Source: a virus
Virus record (IMG/VR): IMGVR_UViG_3300046787_000098
Location: 1-57,054 of that record
Length of the DNA: 57,054 nt
Strand: one strand, 5' to 3'
Below are positions 1 through 4,973 of this stretch, piece after piece. The notes below the pieces were generated by a model. It was not told the DNA's origin, made no database searches, and saw only the letters and a list, made by a program, of their open reading frames with translations. Positions within the stretch are counted from its first letter, which is position 1. Each line of letters opens with the position of its first letter. Both the position numbers and the translations under genes were made by a program.

Positions 1-95
1 CCACAGTACATTGGCTCGCCATGCTTTTCCATGTAGGCGGCTTCAGCGGCTTTAGCGGCGGAGAGGGCTTCTGTGTAGATGTTGTCGAAGTTCAT
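1..95 (-). CDS. 5' fragment of conserved phage protein (continues at 56586-56805)
   Basis: The ATG at 95-93 starts the same protein as the full-length 104-residue gene at 56586-56900. The window edge cuts it after about 31 codons. This is an effect of the linear cut in a circular genome, not a broken gene. Only the N-terminal Ala-rich helix lies in this copy. Confidence 0.85.
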   Translation of the reverse strand, partial: MNFDNIYTEALSAAKAAEAAYMEKHGEPMYC

Positions 96-114
96 GATGG
101 TCTTTCAAGTAAAT

Positions 115-126
115 GCCCCGACGGGC
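115..126 (-). other. GCCC-GTCG-GGGC hairpin between two small genes (left copy)
   Basis: On the minus strand a 4-bp GC stem closes a GTCG loop, between the stop of the 96-residue gene (132) and the start of the next gene (95). The other copy (56920-56931) has TTCG in the loop. No clear T-run follows, so it may be an mRNA-stabilising hairpin or a weak terminator. Confidence 0.45.
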
Positions 127-131
127 GGGAA

Positions 132-422
132 TTAGTTTGACAAAGCCTTTGTTTCGGCGGCGAGGATGTTGTAGGTAACCTTGGTGTGCTTAGCGATCAG
201 CTCAGCAGGGGCGCTTAGCTCTTTGGCAACAGCAGACCATGAGGTGCTTTTCTTTTCTGGAGTGTGCTTGACGGTGGTCACGTACAAGGTGCCAGCGTAT
301 GTGCCTTGGCCCAGCATCTTGAGCTGGTTCTTGATGTCTTCTGCTTGCTCTTGCAGAGCGGCAATTTGGTCTTCGATCAAACCGAGTTGGTCAACGATCT
401 TGAGTGCTGTTGCTGTAGTCAT
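132..422 (-). CDS. Conserved hypothetical phage protein, 96 aa, coiled-coil N-terminus
   Basis: I do not recognise a function. Residues about 10-38 are a charged, Gln/Glu-rich amphipathic helix likely to form a coiled coil. The middle contains a Thr/Val-rich segment, and residues 60-95 look helical. The product is probably a small cytoplasmic accessory protein. It is the first gene after a promoter-like element at 467-496. Through the circle join it is followed by the 104-residue gene (start 95 or 56900), so it leads the right-hand accessory cluster. The start follows a purine-rich AAAGGAAATAGGAA stretch. Confidence 0.75.
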   Translation of the reverse strand: MTTATALKIVDQLGLIEDQIAALQEQAEDIKNQLKMLGQGTYAGTLYVTTVKHTPEKKSTSWSAVAKELSAPAELIAKHTKVTYNILAAETKALSN

Positions 423-466
423 TTCCTATTTCCTTTTTCATGTAACCTGCTTATTGCAGTGACGCT

Positions 467-496
467 ATCTTAACATCAAGTTAAAGCGCTTTGGAA
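467..496 (-). promoter_or_regulatory. Promoter-like element with TTAAC-N5-GTTAAGAT dyad
   Basis: Read on the minus strand, TTAAC (480-484) and GTTAAGAT (467-474) form a dyad containing a TAAGAT -10 (467-472). The -35 (491-496, TTCCAA) is weak, with an 18-bp spacer. The same TTTAACT-N3-TGTTAAGAT block occurs at the plus-strand promoter near 4379-4396. It lies upstream of the 96-residue gene. The shared dyad suggests a common regulator (inference). Confidence 0.5.
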
Positions 497-529
497 GTCT
501 TTTTAAAAATATTTTTATTAGGACAAACC

Positions 530-802
530 CTACCTTTGCATCAAAAGGGCAACGACCCTCTCTATCGTCACGTTCAGGGCGTCTTGCTCATCCATTTTCT
601 TGATGGCCCACATGCGCTTCTGCCCGTGCCAGCCGTTGAAGCTCCCCTGATGGCAGTCCTTGCAAAGAGCCACGACGGTGTACTGCCTATGCTGTTTGAC
701 GTGGTGGGCATCACTTGGCCCCTCTGCATCACACACGGAGCAGGGGAGCTCTTTGACAAGCCCCACGTACGCTTTTTCTTTCGCAGTGAGGGTGTTGTTC
801 AC
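530..802 (-). CDS. Ref-like HNH-type nuclease, 90 aa
   Basis: This is a small zinc-binding HNH/Ref-like protein. C21-x2-C24, H33-H34 and C47-x2-C50-H51 match the Cys-rich beta-beta-alpha core of phage Ref (RecA-dependent nuclease) and related HNH proteins. Such proteins cut DNA, in Ref's case where RecA filaments form. The GTG start at 802 overlaps the TGA of the 116-residue gene (GTGA), indicating translational coupling. It is the last gene of the left minus-strand operon and is followed by an AT-rich gap. RusA two genes upstream supports a recombination role. Nuclease activity is inferred from the motif; a purely structural zinc finger cannot be excluded. Confidence 0.7.
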   Translation of the reverse strand: MNNTLTAKEKAYVGLVKELPCSVCDAEGPSDAHHVKQHRQYTVVALCKDCHQGSFNGWHGQKRMWAIKKMDEQDALNVTIERVVALLMQR

Positions 803-1149
803 AGTGTGGCCTTCTCGACGTGGCGGTTAGAAGCCTCCATAGAGCGCCATACGGCGATTCTTTCCTGAGAAGCTATGAGGAGCCACCGAAGGCGTTCGCG
901 CTCCTGTACGGCTTGTCTGAGGGCTTCTAGGTGCTCTTTGTAGCGGGGGGAGGCGTAGGCTTCCCGTTCCTGCATGGCGGCGGTCTTGTATTCACCGTTG
1001 CCATATACCTCGGCGTTCTTCATCTCTTCGGCTTTGATGGTCTTGCGTAGCTCCTCCATGTACACCTTTGTTGCCTCTGCCTCGGCGTACTTGGCTGAGT
1101 TGGCGATCATGAAATCTACTGCATCGTTGGGGTCAATAATTTTGCTCAT
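799..1149 (-). CDS. Hypothetical helical phage protein, 116 aa
   Basis: The function is unknown. The sequence is almost all alpha-helical, rich in Ala, Glu, Arg and Lys, with a coiled-coil-like segment over residues about 60-100. An upstream in-frame ATG would add 47 residues, but these overlap RusA and look like out-of-frame sequence. The ATG at 1149 has a GAGGAA ribosome site a few bases before it and overlaps the RusA stop (1146) as ATGA. The 3' end overlaps the Ref-like gene by 4 bp. It may be a partner of the adjacent recombination genes, which is inferred only from position. Confidence 0.75.
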   Translation of the reverse strand: MSKIIDPNDAVDFMIANSAKYAEAEATKVYMEELRKTIKAEEMKNAEVYGNGEYKTAAMQEREAYASPRYKEHLEALRQAVQERERLRWLLIASQERIAVWRSMEASNRHVEKATL

Positions 1150-1505
1150 GTTTGTTCCTCGATTTCGATTAAAAGTTTCCCGGGTTTTGTTCCTGCTTTT
1201 CTGTAAATCATGATGGGCTGAAACAGTTGGTCGTTCACCATCAATGCATCGGCTAAGCCGTCCAGCGCTCCCTTTGCGGCGGCAAGGCAATTGTCCGCAT
1301 CGCGCTTTCGTTTGTCAGGCATCTCGAACGTGATCGTCAGTCTCAGTTCTCCGCCTGCGTGCTTCCAGCCCTTGATCTGGTGCTTAGCCAGCCACGTGCT
1401 GTTCTCACGGTAGTCCGAGCGGAGCTGGTACAGCTTGCCCCAGTGCGTACCCTTGGCACGGTTTGGGAATAGCTCCGCAGGGGGAAAGTCCAGCTCAATC
1501 CGCAC
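1146..1505 (-). CDS. rusA: RusA-type Holliday junction resolvase, 119 aa
   Basis: RusA enzymes are dimeric Mg-dependent nucleases that cut four-way DNA junctions made during phage recombination. The diagnostic block KRDADNCLAAAKGALDGL, followed by a downstream D, carries the conserved acidic residues of the family, and the N-terminal PP...PN...HW region fits. I chose the GTG at 1505 over the longer ATG at 1580. It has AAGGA six bases upstream, gives 119 residues (the family is about 120), and the extra 25 residues would overlap the previous gene and have no family match. It lies in an early operon with a DUF1376 replication protein and a Ref-like nuclease. Confidence 0.88.
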   Translation of the reverse strand: MRIELDFPPAELFPNRAKGTHWGKLYQLRSDYRENSTWLAKHQIKGWKHAGGELRLTITFEMPDKRKRDADNCLAAAKGALDGLADALMVNDQLFQPIMIYRKAGTKPGKLLIEIEEQT

Positions 1506-1743
1506 GGTGCATCCTTGTACGGATCGCCTGCGCCAGCTCTTCTTGGCTCCACTCTTGGGCAATACGTGCACAGGCTTCACGCTCGATGCCGATGGCTTGC
1601 TTTGTGGTCTGGATGGCTACAGCCATGATCTCAGCCTTAGCCTGCGCCAGCCCCTCTTCGAATTCTTTTGCTGTGAACAACTGCTGTCCAGTGCCTTGTG
1701 CAAAGAACTTCTTTTGAAAATCACTCAGTTCTACTTTTGCCAT
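1495..1743 (-). CDS. Small helical protein with ER-x-ACA motif, 82 aa
   Basis: The function is unknown. Residues about 45-75 contain the IEREACARIAQEW segment and a following A-x-AIR-x-R helix. The same pattern recurs in the genes at 2027-2239 and, more weakly, 4653-4973 and 8243-8470. The ATG has AAGGAG seven bases upstream. The 3' end overlaps RusA by 11 bp. Such proteins are frequent in phages of Burkholderiales and are probably small soluble early proteins. Confidence 0.75.
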   Translation of the reverse strand: MAKVELSDFQKKFFAQGTGQQLFTAKEFEEGLAQAKAEIMAVAIQTTKQAIGIEREACARIAQEWSQEELAQAIRTRMHRAD

Positions 1744-1939
1744 TCTCTTGCTCCTTTTTCATTCGGTTAACTAGGTCATACATCGCTTGGGTTCCGCGAC
1801 GCTTCTCGATGTCACTCTTTACTTTTGCCCACCACAATTGCGCGTTCCCGAAGCCTAGCTCGATAGTCTTCTTTTTGTATCGGCTGATCCACTCTCTCGC
1901 TTCGCACTGCCTCATGTGTTCCAAGGTCTCCTGTGACAT
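1721..1939 (-). CDS. DUF7696-like small protein, 72 aa
   Basis: A HMRQCEAREW start-proximal motif and IEKRRG-x2-AMYDLVNRM near the end resemble the DUF7696 group of phage proteins, whose function is unknown. The ORF is open upstream to 2020, but residues encoded before 1939 look like the shadow of the overlapping gene at 1812-2030. I therefore prefer the ATG at 1939. An alternative ATG at 2020 has a good GGAG site nine bases upstream, so the start is uncertain. It overlaps the next gene by 23 bp. Confidence 0.6.
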   Translation of the reverse strand: MSQETLEHMRQCEAREWISRYKKKTIELGFGNAQLWWAKVKSDIEKRRGTQAMYDLVNRMKKEQENGKSRTE

Positions 1940-2030
1940 AGAGACATTCGATGGCGCAAGCCTCGGTGTAGGCATCACCAAACCCACCACGGATTTGGTC
2001 GAGGATTTGTTTGGCTTCATGGTTGGTCAC
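1812..2030 (-). CDS. Small conserved phage protein, up to 72 aa, overlapping DUF7696-like gene
   Basis: The first ~36 residues (MTNHEAKQILDQIRGG, ending in a TGDL motif) resemble a short phage family that often sits beside DUF7696-like genes. The GTG at 2030 overlaps the TGA of the previous gene (GTGA coupling). The C-terminal half overlaps the DUF7696-like gene in another frame and looks unconserved. Either the two genes truly overlap by 128 bp, or an older stop was lost. Confidence 0.5.
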   Translation of the reverse strand: MTNHEAKQILDQIRGGFGDAYTEACAIECLYVTGDLGTHEAVRSERVDQPIQKEDYRARLRERAIVVGKSKE

Positions 2031-2239
2031 TCCTGTCCCCTTGCTCGGATGGCATCAGCCGCTTTGCTTGCACTAGCGGCTCTGTATGGCATTGATTCAC
2101 ACACCTTTGCACACGCCTCACGCTCGGCAGAAGCGACAAGGGCGGCAAAGCGTTCAAGTTCTTCCAAAGTGTCTGTGAATGCCGCAGGACTCCAGCCGTT
2201 GGCTTTTGCGTACATTCGAATAATGTCTTCTTTATTCAT
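2027..2239 (-). CDS. Small EREACA-family phage protein, 70 aa
   Basis: The function is unknown. It contains MNKEDIIRMYAKANGW, then LERFAALVASAEREACAKVC and a closing A-DAIRARG. This arrangement is widely seen in short phage proteins and is shared in part with 1495-1743 and with the plus-strand gene at 4653-4973. Three ATG codons lie in a row. The third (2239) is six bases from GGAGG and gives the family-typical MNKEDII start. The start overlaps the end of the 53-residue gene by 8 bp. Confidence 0.72.
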   Translation of the reverse strand: MNKEDIIRMYAKANGWSPAAFTDTLEELERFAALVASAEREACAKVCESMPYRAASASKAADAIRARGQE

Positions 2240-2393
2240 CATCATCCTCCACGTTTTCTTGTATCAGTTGTTGCTTCACCAACTCCAGCACGCCTATGAC
2301 GGTGGACATGTAAAGCGTTTCGTCGTACTTGCGTATGACCGAAATCAGTTCGTCGGCTAAGCCACCTGCAAGTTTTCCTTGATTCAGTATCAT
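2232..2393 (-). CDS. Short acidic-tailed hypothetical protein, 53 aa
   Basis: This short gene starts at an ATG overlapping the stop of the preceding 140-residue gene (ATGA, 2390-2393). It reads through to a TAA at 2232-2234. The product is mostly helical (GGLADELISVIRKYDE, then VLELVKQQLIQ) and ends in an acidic ENVEDDDE tail. It exactly fills the gap between two credible genes and is coupled at both ends. That context is the main support; the function is unknown. Confidence 0.62.
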   Translation of the reverse strand: MILNQGKLAGGLADELISVIRKYDETLYMSTVIGVLELVKQQLIQENVEDDDE

Positions 2394-2812
2394 GATTTCC
2401 TCTTCGCCAGTCCTGCACGAATAGCCAGCTCGTTGCGCAGGCGGTACTCGTACTTTGTTTTGCGGATCTTCTCGTGCTCAGTGGGCTGTAGTTCTGGCTG
2501 GTCGTCAAACAGGGCGGCAAACTCTTGCCACTTTGGTGGGTAGCCATTAACCGCTGATCCCCAAGAGATCATGTCGATCTTCATGACTTCACCAATCGCA
2601 ACACGGATCGTCTCGCAATCCTGCAAAGCTTCTGTGATGCGAGGCCACTCAGTGGGCAGGGCTTGGTGGTGGTAGGCACAGACCCAGTGGCTACCAGTGG
2701 AGATCCCGCCAGCCATGGGGCAACCGTTGGCGTAGCAGTTGTGACCGTGGGGCTGGTCATCAACCTCTGTTGTTTTTTCAGCGTAGCGCTGTTTTGCTGA
2801 TGCGTAACTCAT
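2390..2812 (-). CDS. Conserved phage protein with zinc-binding N-terminus, 140 aa
   Basis: C26-x4-C31 and C45-x2-H48 form a probable zinc site (NGCPMAGGIS, then WVCAYHH). The segment PTEWPRITEAL follows, with a helical C-terminus. Similar proteins sit beside replication genes in many betaproteobacterial phages, without a defined role. It overlaps the DUF1376 gene (2809) by 4 bp and the 53-residue gene by 4 bp, so it is part of the early operon. It may help the replication protein; that is inference from position. Confidence 0.72.
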   Translation of the reverse strand: MSYASAKQRYAEKTTEVDDQPHGHNCYANGCPMAGGISTGSHWVCAYHHQALPTEWPRITEALQDCETIRVAIGEVMKIDMISWGSAVNGYPPKWQEFAALFDDQPELQPTEHEKIRKTKYEYRLRNELAIRAGLAKRKS

Positions 2813-3549
2813 TTTTGATCCTTGTGGTATGTGCCTTCGATGACTCGGGGAAACTTGCTTGGGTTGAACAGGAAGTCCATGTCAGCCTTCCAGTCTTTGG
2901 ATTTGCCTGTCAGGAACTTGGAGGTCTTGACCATCTCGAAGTACCACCTGAAGAAGTCCAGACCACCCTGTCGGTCAAGCTTGTCAGCAGTAACAACCTC
3001 ACGCCATCTGGCGGCAATAGCTCTCTTGCGTGAATCGTTGACAACAACGGTCTGTGGCAACTCAGGCAGTATGGTGTTGTACATCTCAACAATCTCTGCA
3101 ACTGGACACGCAGGGGCTGACTTTGGCTTGCCAAGGTCAGGAGAAGCTTTAGCTTCTATTTGTGTTATGTGTACTGTGTCCTGTGTATTGGGAGCATTGC
3201 TTTCGGATTGCGCTGGCAATGCGTTCGCATTAGAAGCCTTATTCCATCGGGCTTTGGCGGAAGCTGATGCCTTCTCTTTCTTGACGCCAACGGCCTCAAT
3301 CTCCTTGATGACACGCTCTGAGATCCAACCAGACTCTGTGCGTTCGAAGTACTCTTGCAATACGAGCGTAATGCTGTCGCAATGCGAACGCATACGGATT
3401 TGACGTGCAATATCCTCTACGTCAAGCGGCAAAGGTTTCTCGTGAAGGTAGCACCAGTCGAGCATTCGGCGGTAAGCCAAGTCCTCTGTGTCAGACAGAT
3501 GCGAGGTGTGACTTTGGTAGTCACCAATGTTGAATTGGTAGTAATGCAT
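2809..3549 (-). CDS. DUF1376 (YdaU-type) phage replication protein, 246 aa
   Basis: Residues about 1-90 match DUF1376: HYYQFNIGDYQSHTSHLSD, then AYRRMLDWCY and KPLPLDVEDIARQIRM. This winged-helix domain is typical of phage replication initiators. A low-complexity Ala/Ser/Asn linker (about 95-145) precedes a C-terminal domain with NDSRKRAIAARWREV and FFRWYFEMV, like other phage replication proteins. It probably acts at the phage origin or recruits the host helicase (inference). The ATG at 3549 has TGGA five bases upstream; a GTG at 3558 is the alternative. It is the second gene of the operon behind the YdaS-like regulator. Confidence 0.8.
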   Translation of the reverse strand: MHYYQFNIGDYQSHTSHLSDTEDLAYRRMLDWCYLHEKPLPLDVEDIARQIRMRSHCDSITLVLQEYFERTESGWISERVIKEIEAVGVKKEKASASAKARWNKASNANALPAQSESNAPNTQDTVHITQIEAKASPDLGKPKSAPACPVAEIVEMYNTILPELPQTVVVNDSRKRAIAARWREVVTADKLDRQGGLDFFRWYFEMVKTSKFLTGKSKDWKADMDFLFNPSKFPRVIEGTYHKDQK

Positions 3550-3660
3550 TTTTTCCACTTTGTCAGGCCACTTAGAAGCAAAGAAACTCAGGCAGGGGAA
3601 AAGTGGGAACCCTTTTCAGAGCGGGGATCAATCCGCTCCTAGCCTTCATTTCAAATCATA
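3550..3660. other. Short intergenic region between regulator and replication gene
   Basis: It is 111 bp with no credible ORF. It contains a partial AAAAGTGGGAACCCTTTTC dyad around 3599-3617 and a GAGCGGGGATCAATCCGCTC dyad at 3618-3637. The latter pairs GAGCGG with CCGCTC around an eight-base loop, with no T-run. It may attenuate readthrough from the regulator into the replication gene. Confidence 0.4.
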
Positions 3661-3864
3661 TTACACGAAAAACAGATCTGGACGCAAGTCTTTTCTTGTG
3701 ACCAAACCTTGTGTTGCTTTTTCGATTTTGACAGCGAGTGCGGCAGACGCAGTTCTGCGCTCATGGATCAACAGCGACATCCATGTCAGGCTGATGCCCA
3801 GATACTCTGCCATCTCACCTCTTGCGCCCAACGGCTCCGTCGAAAAATACTCCTGCAAGGTCAT
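3661..3864 (-). CDS. YdaS/Cro-like antirepressor-type HTH regulator, 67 aa
   Basis: MTLQEYFSTEPLGARGEMAE followed by LGIS-x-W-x-S-x-LI, ERR, and AVKIEKATQGLVTRKDLRPD matches the YdaS family of Cro-like DNA-binding proteins: the helix-turn-helix is at about 16-45, with the typical IE-AT-G-V-R-LRPD ending. It likely represses its own promoter. The ATG at 3864 gives the family-typical start; a GTG at 3891 would add nine residues. Three ACGTGT-type repeats at ~20-bp spacing lie directly upstream and would suit a dimeric autoregulator. No CI-type partner repressor is visible. Confidence 0.82.
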   Translation of the reverse strand: MTLQEYFSTEPLGARGEMAEYLGISLTWMSLLIHERRTASAALAVKIEKATQGLVTRKDLRPDLFFV

Positions 3865-3882
3865 GTTCTTGTTTTCCAGTTT

Positions 3883-3933
3883 TATGTACACGTCACAAAA
3901 ACATGTACACGTTTTGCCTTTTTATAGACACGT
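3883..3933 (-). promoter_or_regulatory. Three ACGTGT direct repeats, probable operator of the YdaS-like gene
   Basis: On the minus strand ACGTGT occurs at 3928-3933, 3907-3912 and 3888-3893. Two copies continue as ACGTGTACAT and one as ACGTGTCTAT. Their starts are 21 and 19 bp apart, so they face the same side of the helix. They end just before the coding start at 3864. Their position fits an operator array for the adjacent Cro-like protein. Binding is inferred. Confidence 0.5.
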
Positions 3934-3992
3934 TAGTTGTTGGTGTCCTGCCTTGATCTTTAACGCAGGTTGACGGTCTCAGGCTTTCGCCA

Positions 3993-4077
3993 CACCAACA
4001 CGGCTGGGTACTGCAAGGCTGGACGACAAGAGCCAGCATTAAGACGTTCAATACCCATGCGTGTAGGTTGTTGGTGG
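3993..4077 (+). ncRNA. Candidate structured RNA, unit 1
   Basis: On the plus strand CACCAACA (3993-4000) pairs with TGTTGGTG (4069-4076), and TGGGTA (4005-4010) with TACCCA (4052-4057). An inner stem GCTGG (4018-4022)/CCAGC (4033-4037) lies between. The second unit keeps the same plan, with the pair T4009-A4053 changed to G4141-C4206. AGCATTA and CCCATGCGTGT are shared. The nested-stem layout next to an early phage regulator recalls phage c4-type antisense RNAs (RF01695), but I cannot confirm that match. Confidence 0.5.
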
Positions 4078-4123
4078 CGACTGGGTTCTCCCGATCCGCA
4101 CGCACAGGTTTCCTATTACGCTA

Positions 4124-4230
4124 CCACCAACACGGCTGGGGACTGGATGCTCTATTACCGAGAGATGCAGGCCAGAGCATTAGGCCACTTTCGGTTTTTT
4201 CCAATCCCCATGCGTGTTAGTGTTGGTGGC
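4124..4230 (+). ncRNA. Candidate structured RNA, unit 2
   Basis: CCACCAACAC (4124-4133) pairs perfectly with GTGTTGGTGG (4220-4229), and TGGGGA (4137-4142) with TCCCCA (4205-4210). An inner ATGCTCT (4147-4153)/AGAGCAT (4174-4180) stem encloses a possible CTCT-loop-AGAG hairpin. An intrinsic terminator starts seven bases later (4237), suggesting a discrete plus-strand transcript end. It shares its ends and AGCATTA with unit 1 while the inner stem sequences differ but still pair. A c4-like antisense RNA is a candidate identity. Confidence 0.55.
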
Positions 4231-4236
4231 TCACAT

Positions 4237-4254
4237 AAAGCAGTGTGCTTTTTA
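4237..4254 (+). terminator. Intrinsic terminator after structured RNA unit 2
   Basis: AAAGCA (4237-4242), a GTG loop and TGCTTT (4246-4251) run into five Ts (4249-4253). It lies between the RNA-like unit and the promoter of the plus-strand operon, so transcripts from the RNA region would stop before entering that operon. Confidence 0.55.
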
Positions 4255-4366
4255 GCATTCGTCCGATTGTTAAATCTGTATTGGCGCTAACCCAATACAC
4301 CACCAACGGGCGCAGTATACATTAACTTTGAATTAAAAGAAACCCCACAATTTACTCAGGTTTGTG

Positions 4367-4396
4367 TTGCATTGTTTTTTAACTACGTGTTAAGAT
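4367..4396 (+). promoter_or_regulatory. Promoter of the plus-strand early operon
   Basis: TTGCAT (4367-4372), an 18-bp spacer and TAAGAT (4391-4396) fit a sigma70-type promoter. The -10 is inside a TTAAC-N5-GTTAA dyad (4379-4393) that recurs at 467-484. It is 37 bp upstream of the first gene (4433), which has AAGGAG before its ATG. Confidence 0.6.
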
Positions 4397-4432
4397 GCGC
4401 CCACGCTGATACAGCGGTTAAGGAGAAATCAA

Positions 4433-4651
4433 ATGGAAAAGCACTTACCCTTCACGACCAAGTCTGGTCTTCGCATTGGCTGTATGTACAGCCCTCCCCA
4501 ACGTAACCACATGAGCGCTGATGCTGAACGCATTCAGATGGCTTTGCTTGGCATCGAGCCTGAGTTCTCTCAGCGTCGTGTTGCTGGCTGGGTTGCGTAC
4601 ATCATCTTTCTGGCAGTGCTCGTTTCAACCTTGGTTGCGTTAGGGGTTTGA
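4433..4651 (+). CDS. Small membrane protein, 72 aa
   Basis: The function is unknown. The N-terminal ~48 residues are hydrophilic, and residues about 50-71 (VAGWVAYIIFLAVLVSTLVALG) form one clear transmembrane helix at the very C-terminus. It is the first gene of the plus-strand operon, directly after the promoter at 4367-4396, with an AAGGAG ribosome site seven bases before the ATG. An early C-tail-anchored phage protein could act on the host membrane or superinfection, but nothing in the sequence shows which. Confidence 0.72.
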   Translation: MEKHLPFTTKSGLRIGCMYSPPQRNHMSADAERIQMALLGIEPEFSQRRVAGWVAYIIFLAVLVSTLVALGV

Positions 4652-4652
4652 G

Positions 4653-4973
4653 ATGACCAGAGAAGACATTATTTGTATGGCGCAAGAGGCAGGATTGATT
4701 GGCAAGCCAATCTTTACAGAAGGTTTAGAACATTTTGCCAACCTTGTTGCGTCTGCCGAACGTAGCGCGTGTATTGATTTACTCATGGGGTTACATGAAG
4801 CCCAAAGTAACAATGGCGCTCACAACTATTACCACTTTGCCTCGAACGCCATCAAGGAGTTAAGAGGCAAAACCATCACCATCAAAACCAAACAATTTAA
4901 ATGCACTGGTTGTCAAGGCAAATGGCATAACTCAGAAGATGCAAAGCATCATTCATGTAAGGATTTCCAATGA
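4653..4973 (+). CDS. EREACA-family protein with added C-terminal zinc ribbon, 106 aa
   Basis: The N-terminal part (MTREDIICMAQEAG, then LEHFANLVASAERSAC at about 25-40) is the same small family as the minus-strand gene at 2027-2239. The C-terminus adds C84-x2-C87, H92 and C102, a probable zinc ribbon. The function is unknown; nucleic-acid binding through the ribbon is plausible. The gene starts one base after the preceding stop and overlaps the alpha-CTD gene by 4 bp. Confidence 0.7.
   Translation: MTREDIICMAQEAGLIGKPIFTEGLEHFANLVASAERSACIDLLMGLHEAQSNNGAHNYYHFASNAIKELRGKTITIKTKQFKCTGCQGKWHNSEDAKHHSCKDFQ

Larger units (their letters stand above)
1..249. repeat. Left copy of the 249-bp terminal direct repeat
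   Basis: These 249 bases recur at 56806-57054. The only difference is position 122 (c) against 56927 (a). The repeat holds the 5' part of the 104-residue gene and the 3' part of the 96-residue gene, so the contig closes into a circle of about 56,805 bp. A circularly permuted headful genome or an assembly overlap explains this better than a replicated terminal repeat, whose copies would normally be identical. Confidence 0.97.
3937..4307. repeat. Array of six alternating GTTGGTG / CACCAAC arms
   Basis: The motif TTGTTGGTG occurs at 3937-3945 and, as TTGGTGG, at 4071-4077 and 4223-4229. Its complement occurs at 3993-4001 (CACCAACAC), 4125-4133 (CACCAACAC) and 4301-4307 (CACCAAC). Arms alternate strand, so each can pair with either neighbour. 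Two of the pairs enclose the structured-RNA-like units listed separately. An origin with iterons is an alternative reading. Confidence 0.75.

Noticed and set aside
500-520. AAAAATATTTTT dyad as terminator after the Ref-like gene
   Set aside because: The stem is only A-T pairs and would be too weak; no GC stem precedes the T-run.
1146-1580. A longer RusA start at 1580
   Set aside because: The extra residues overlap the previous gene; the GTG at 1505 has a good ribosome site and gives the family length.
2242-2547. A 101-codon minus-strand ORF
   Set aside because: It overlaps the zinc-binding 140-residue gene and the coupled 53-residue gene; its composition is typical of an out-of-frame shadow.
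3970-4290. A 106-codon plus-strand ORF across the intergenic region
   Set aside because: It runs through both structured-RNA-like units and has no ribosome site or family-like sequence; its reading follows the repeats.
3991-4307. CRISPR-like spaced repeats
   Set aside because: The arms alternate in strand, units are about 130-175 bp apart and share internal sequence; no repeat-spacer pattern or cas genes.
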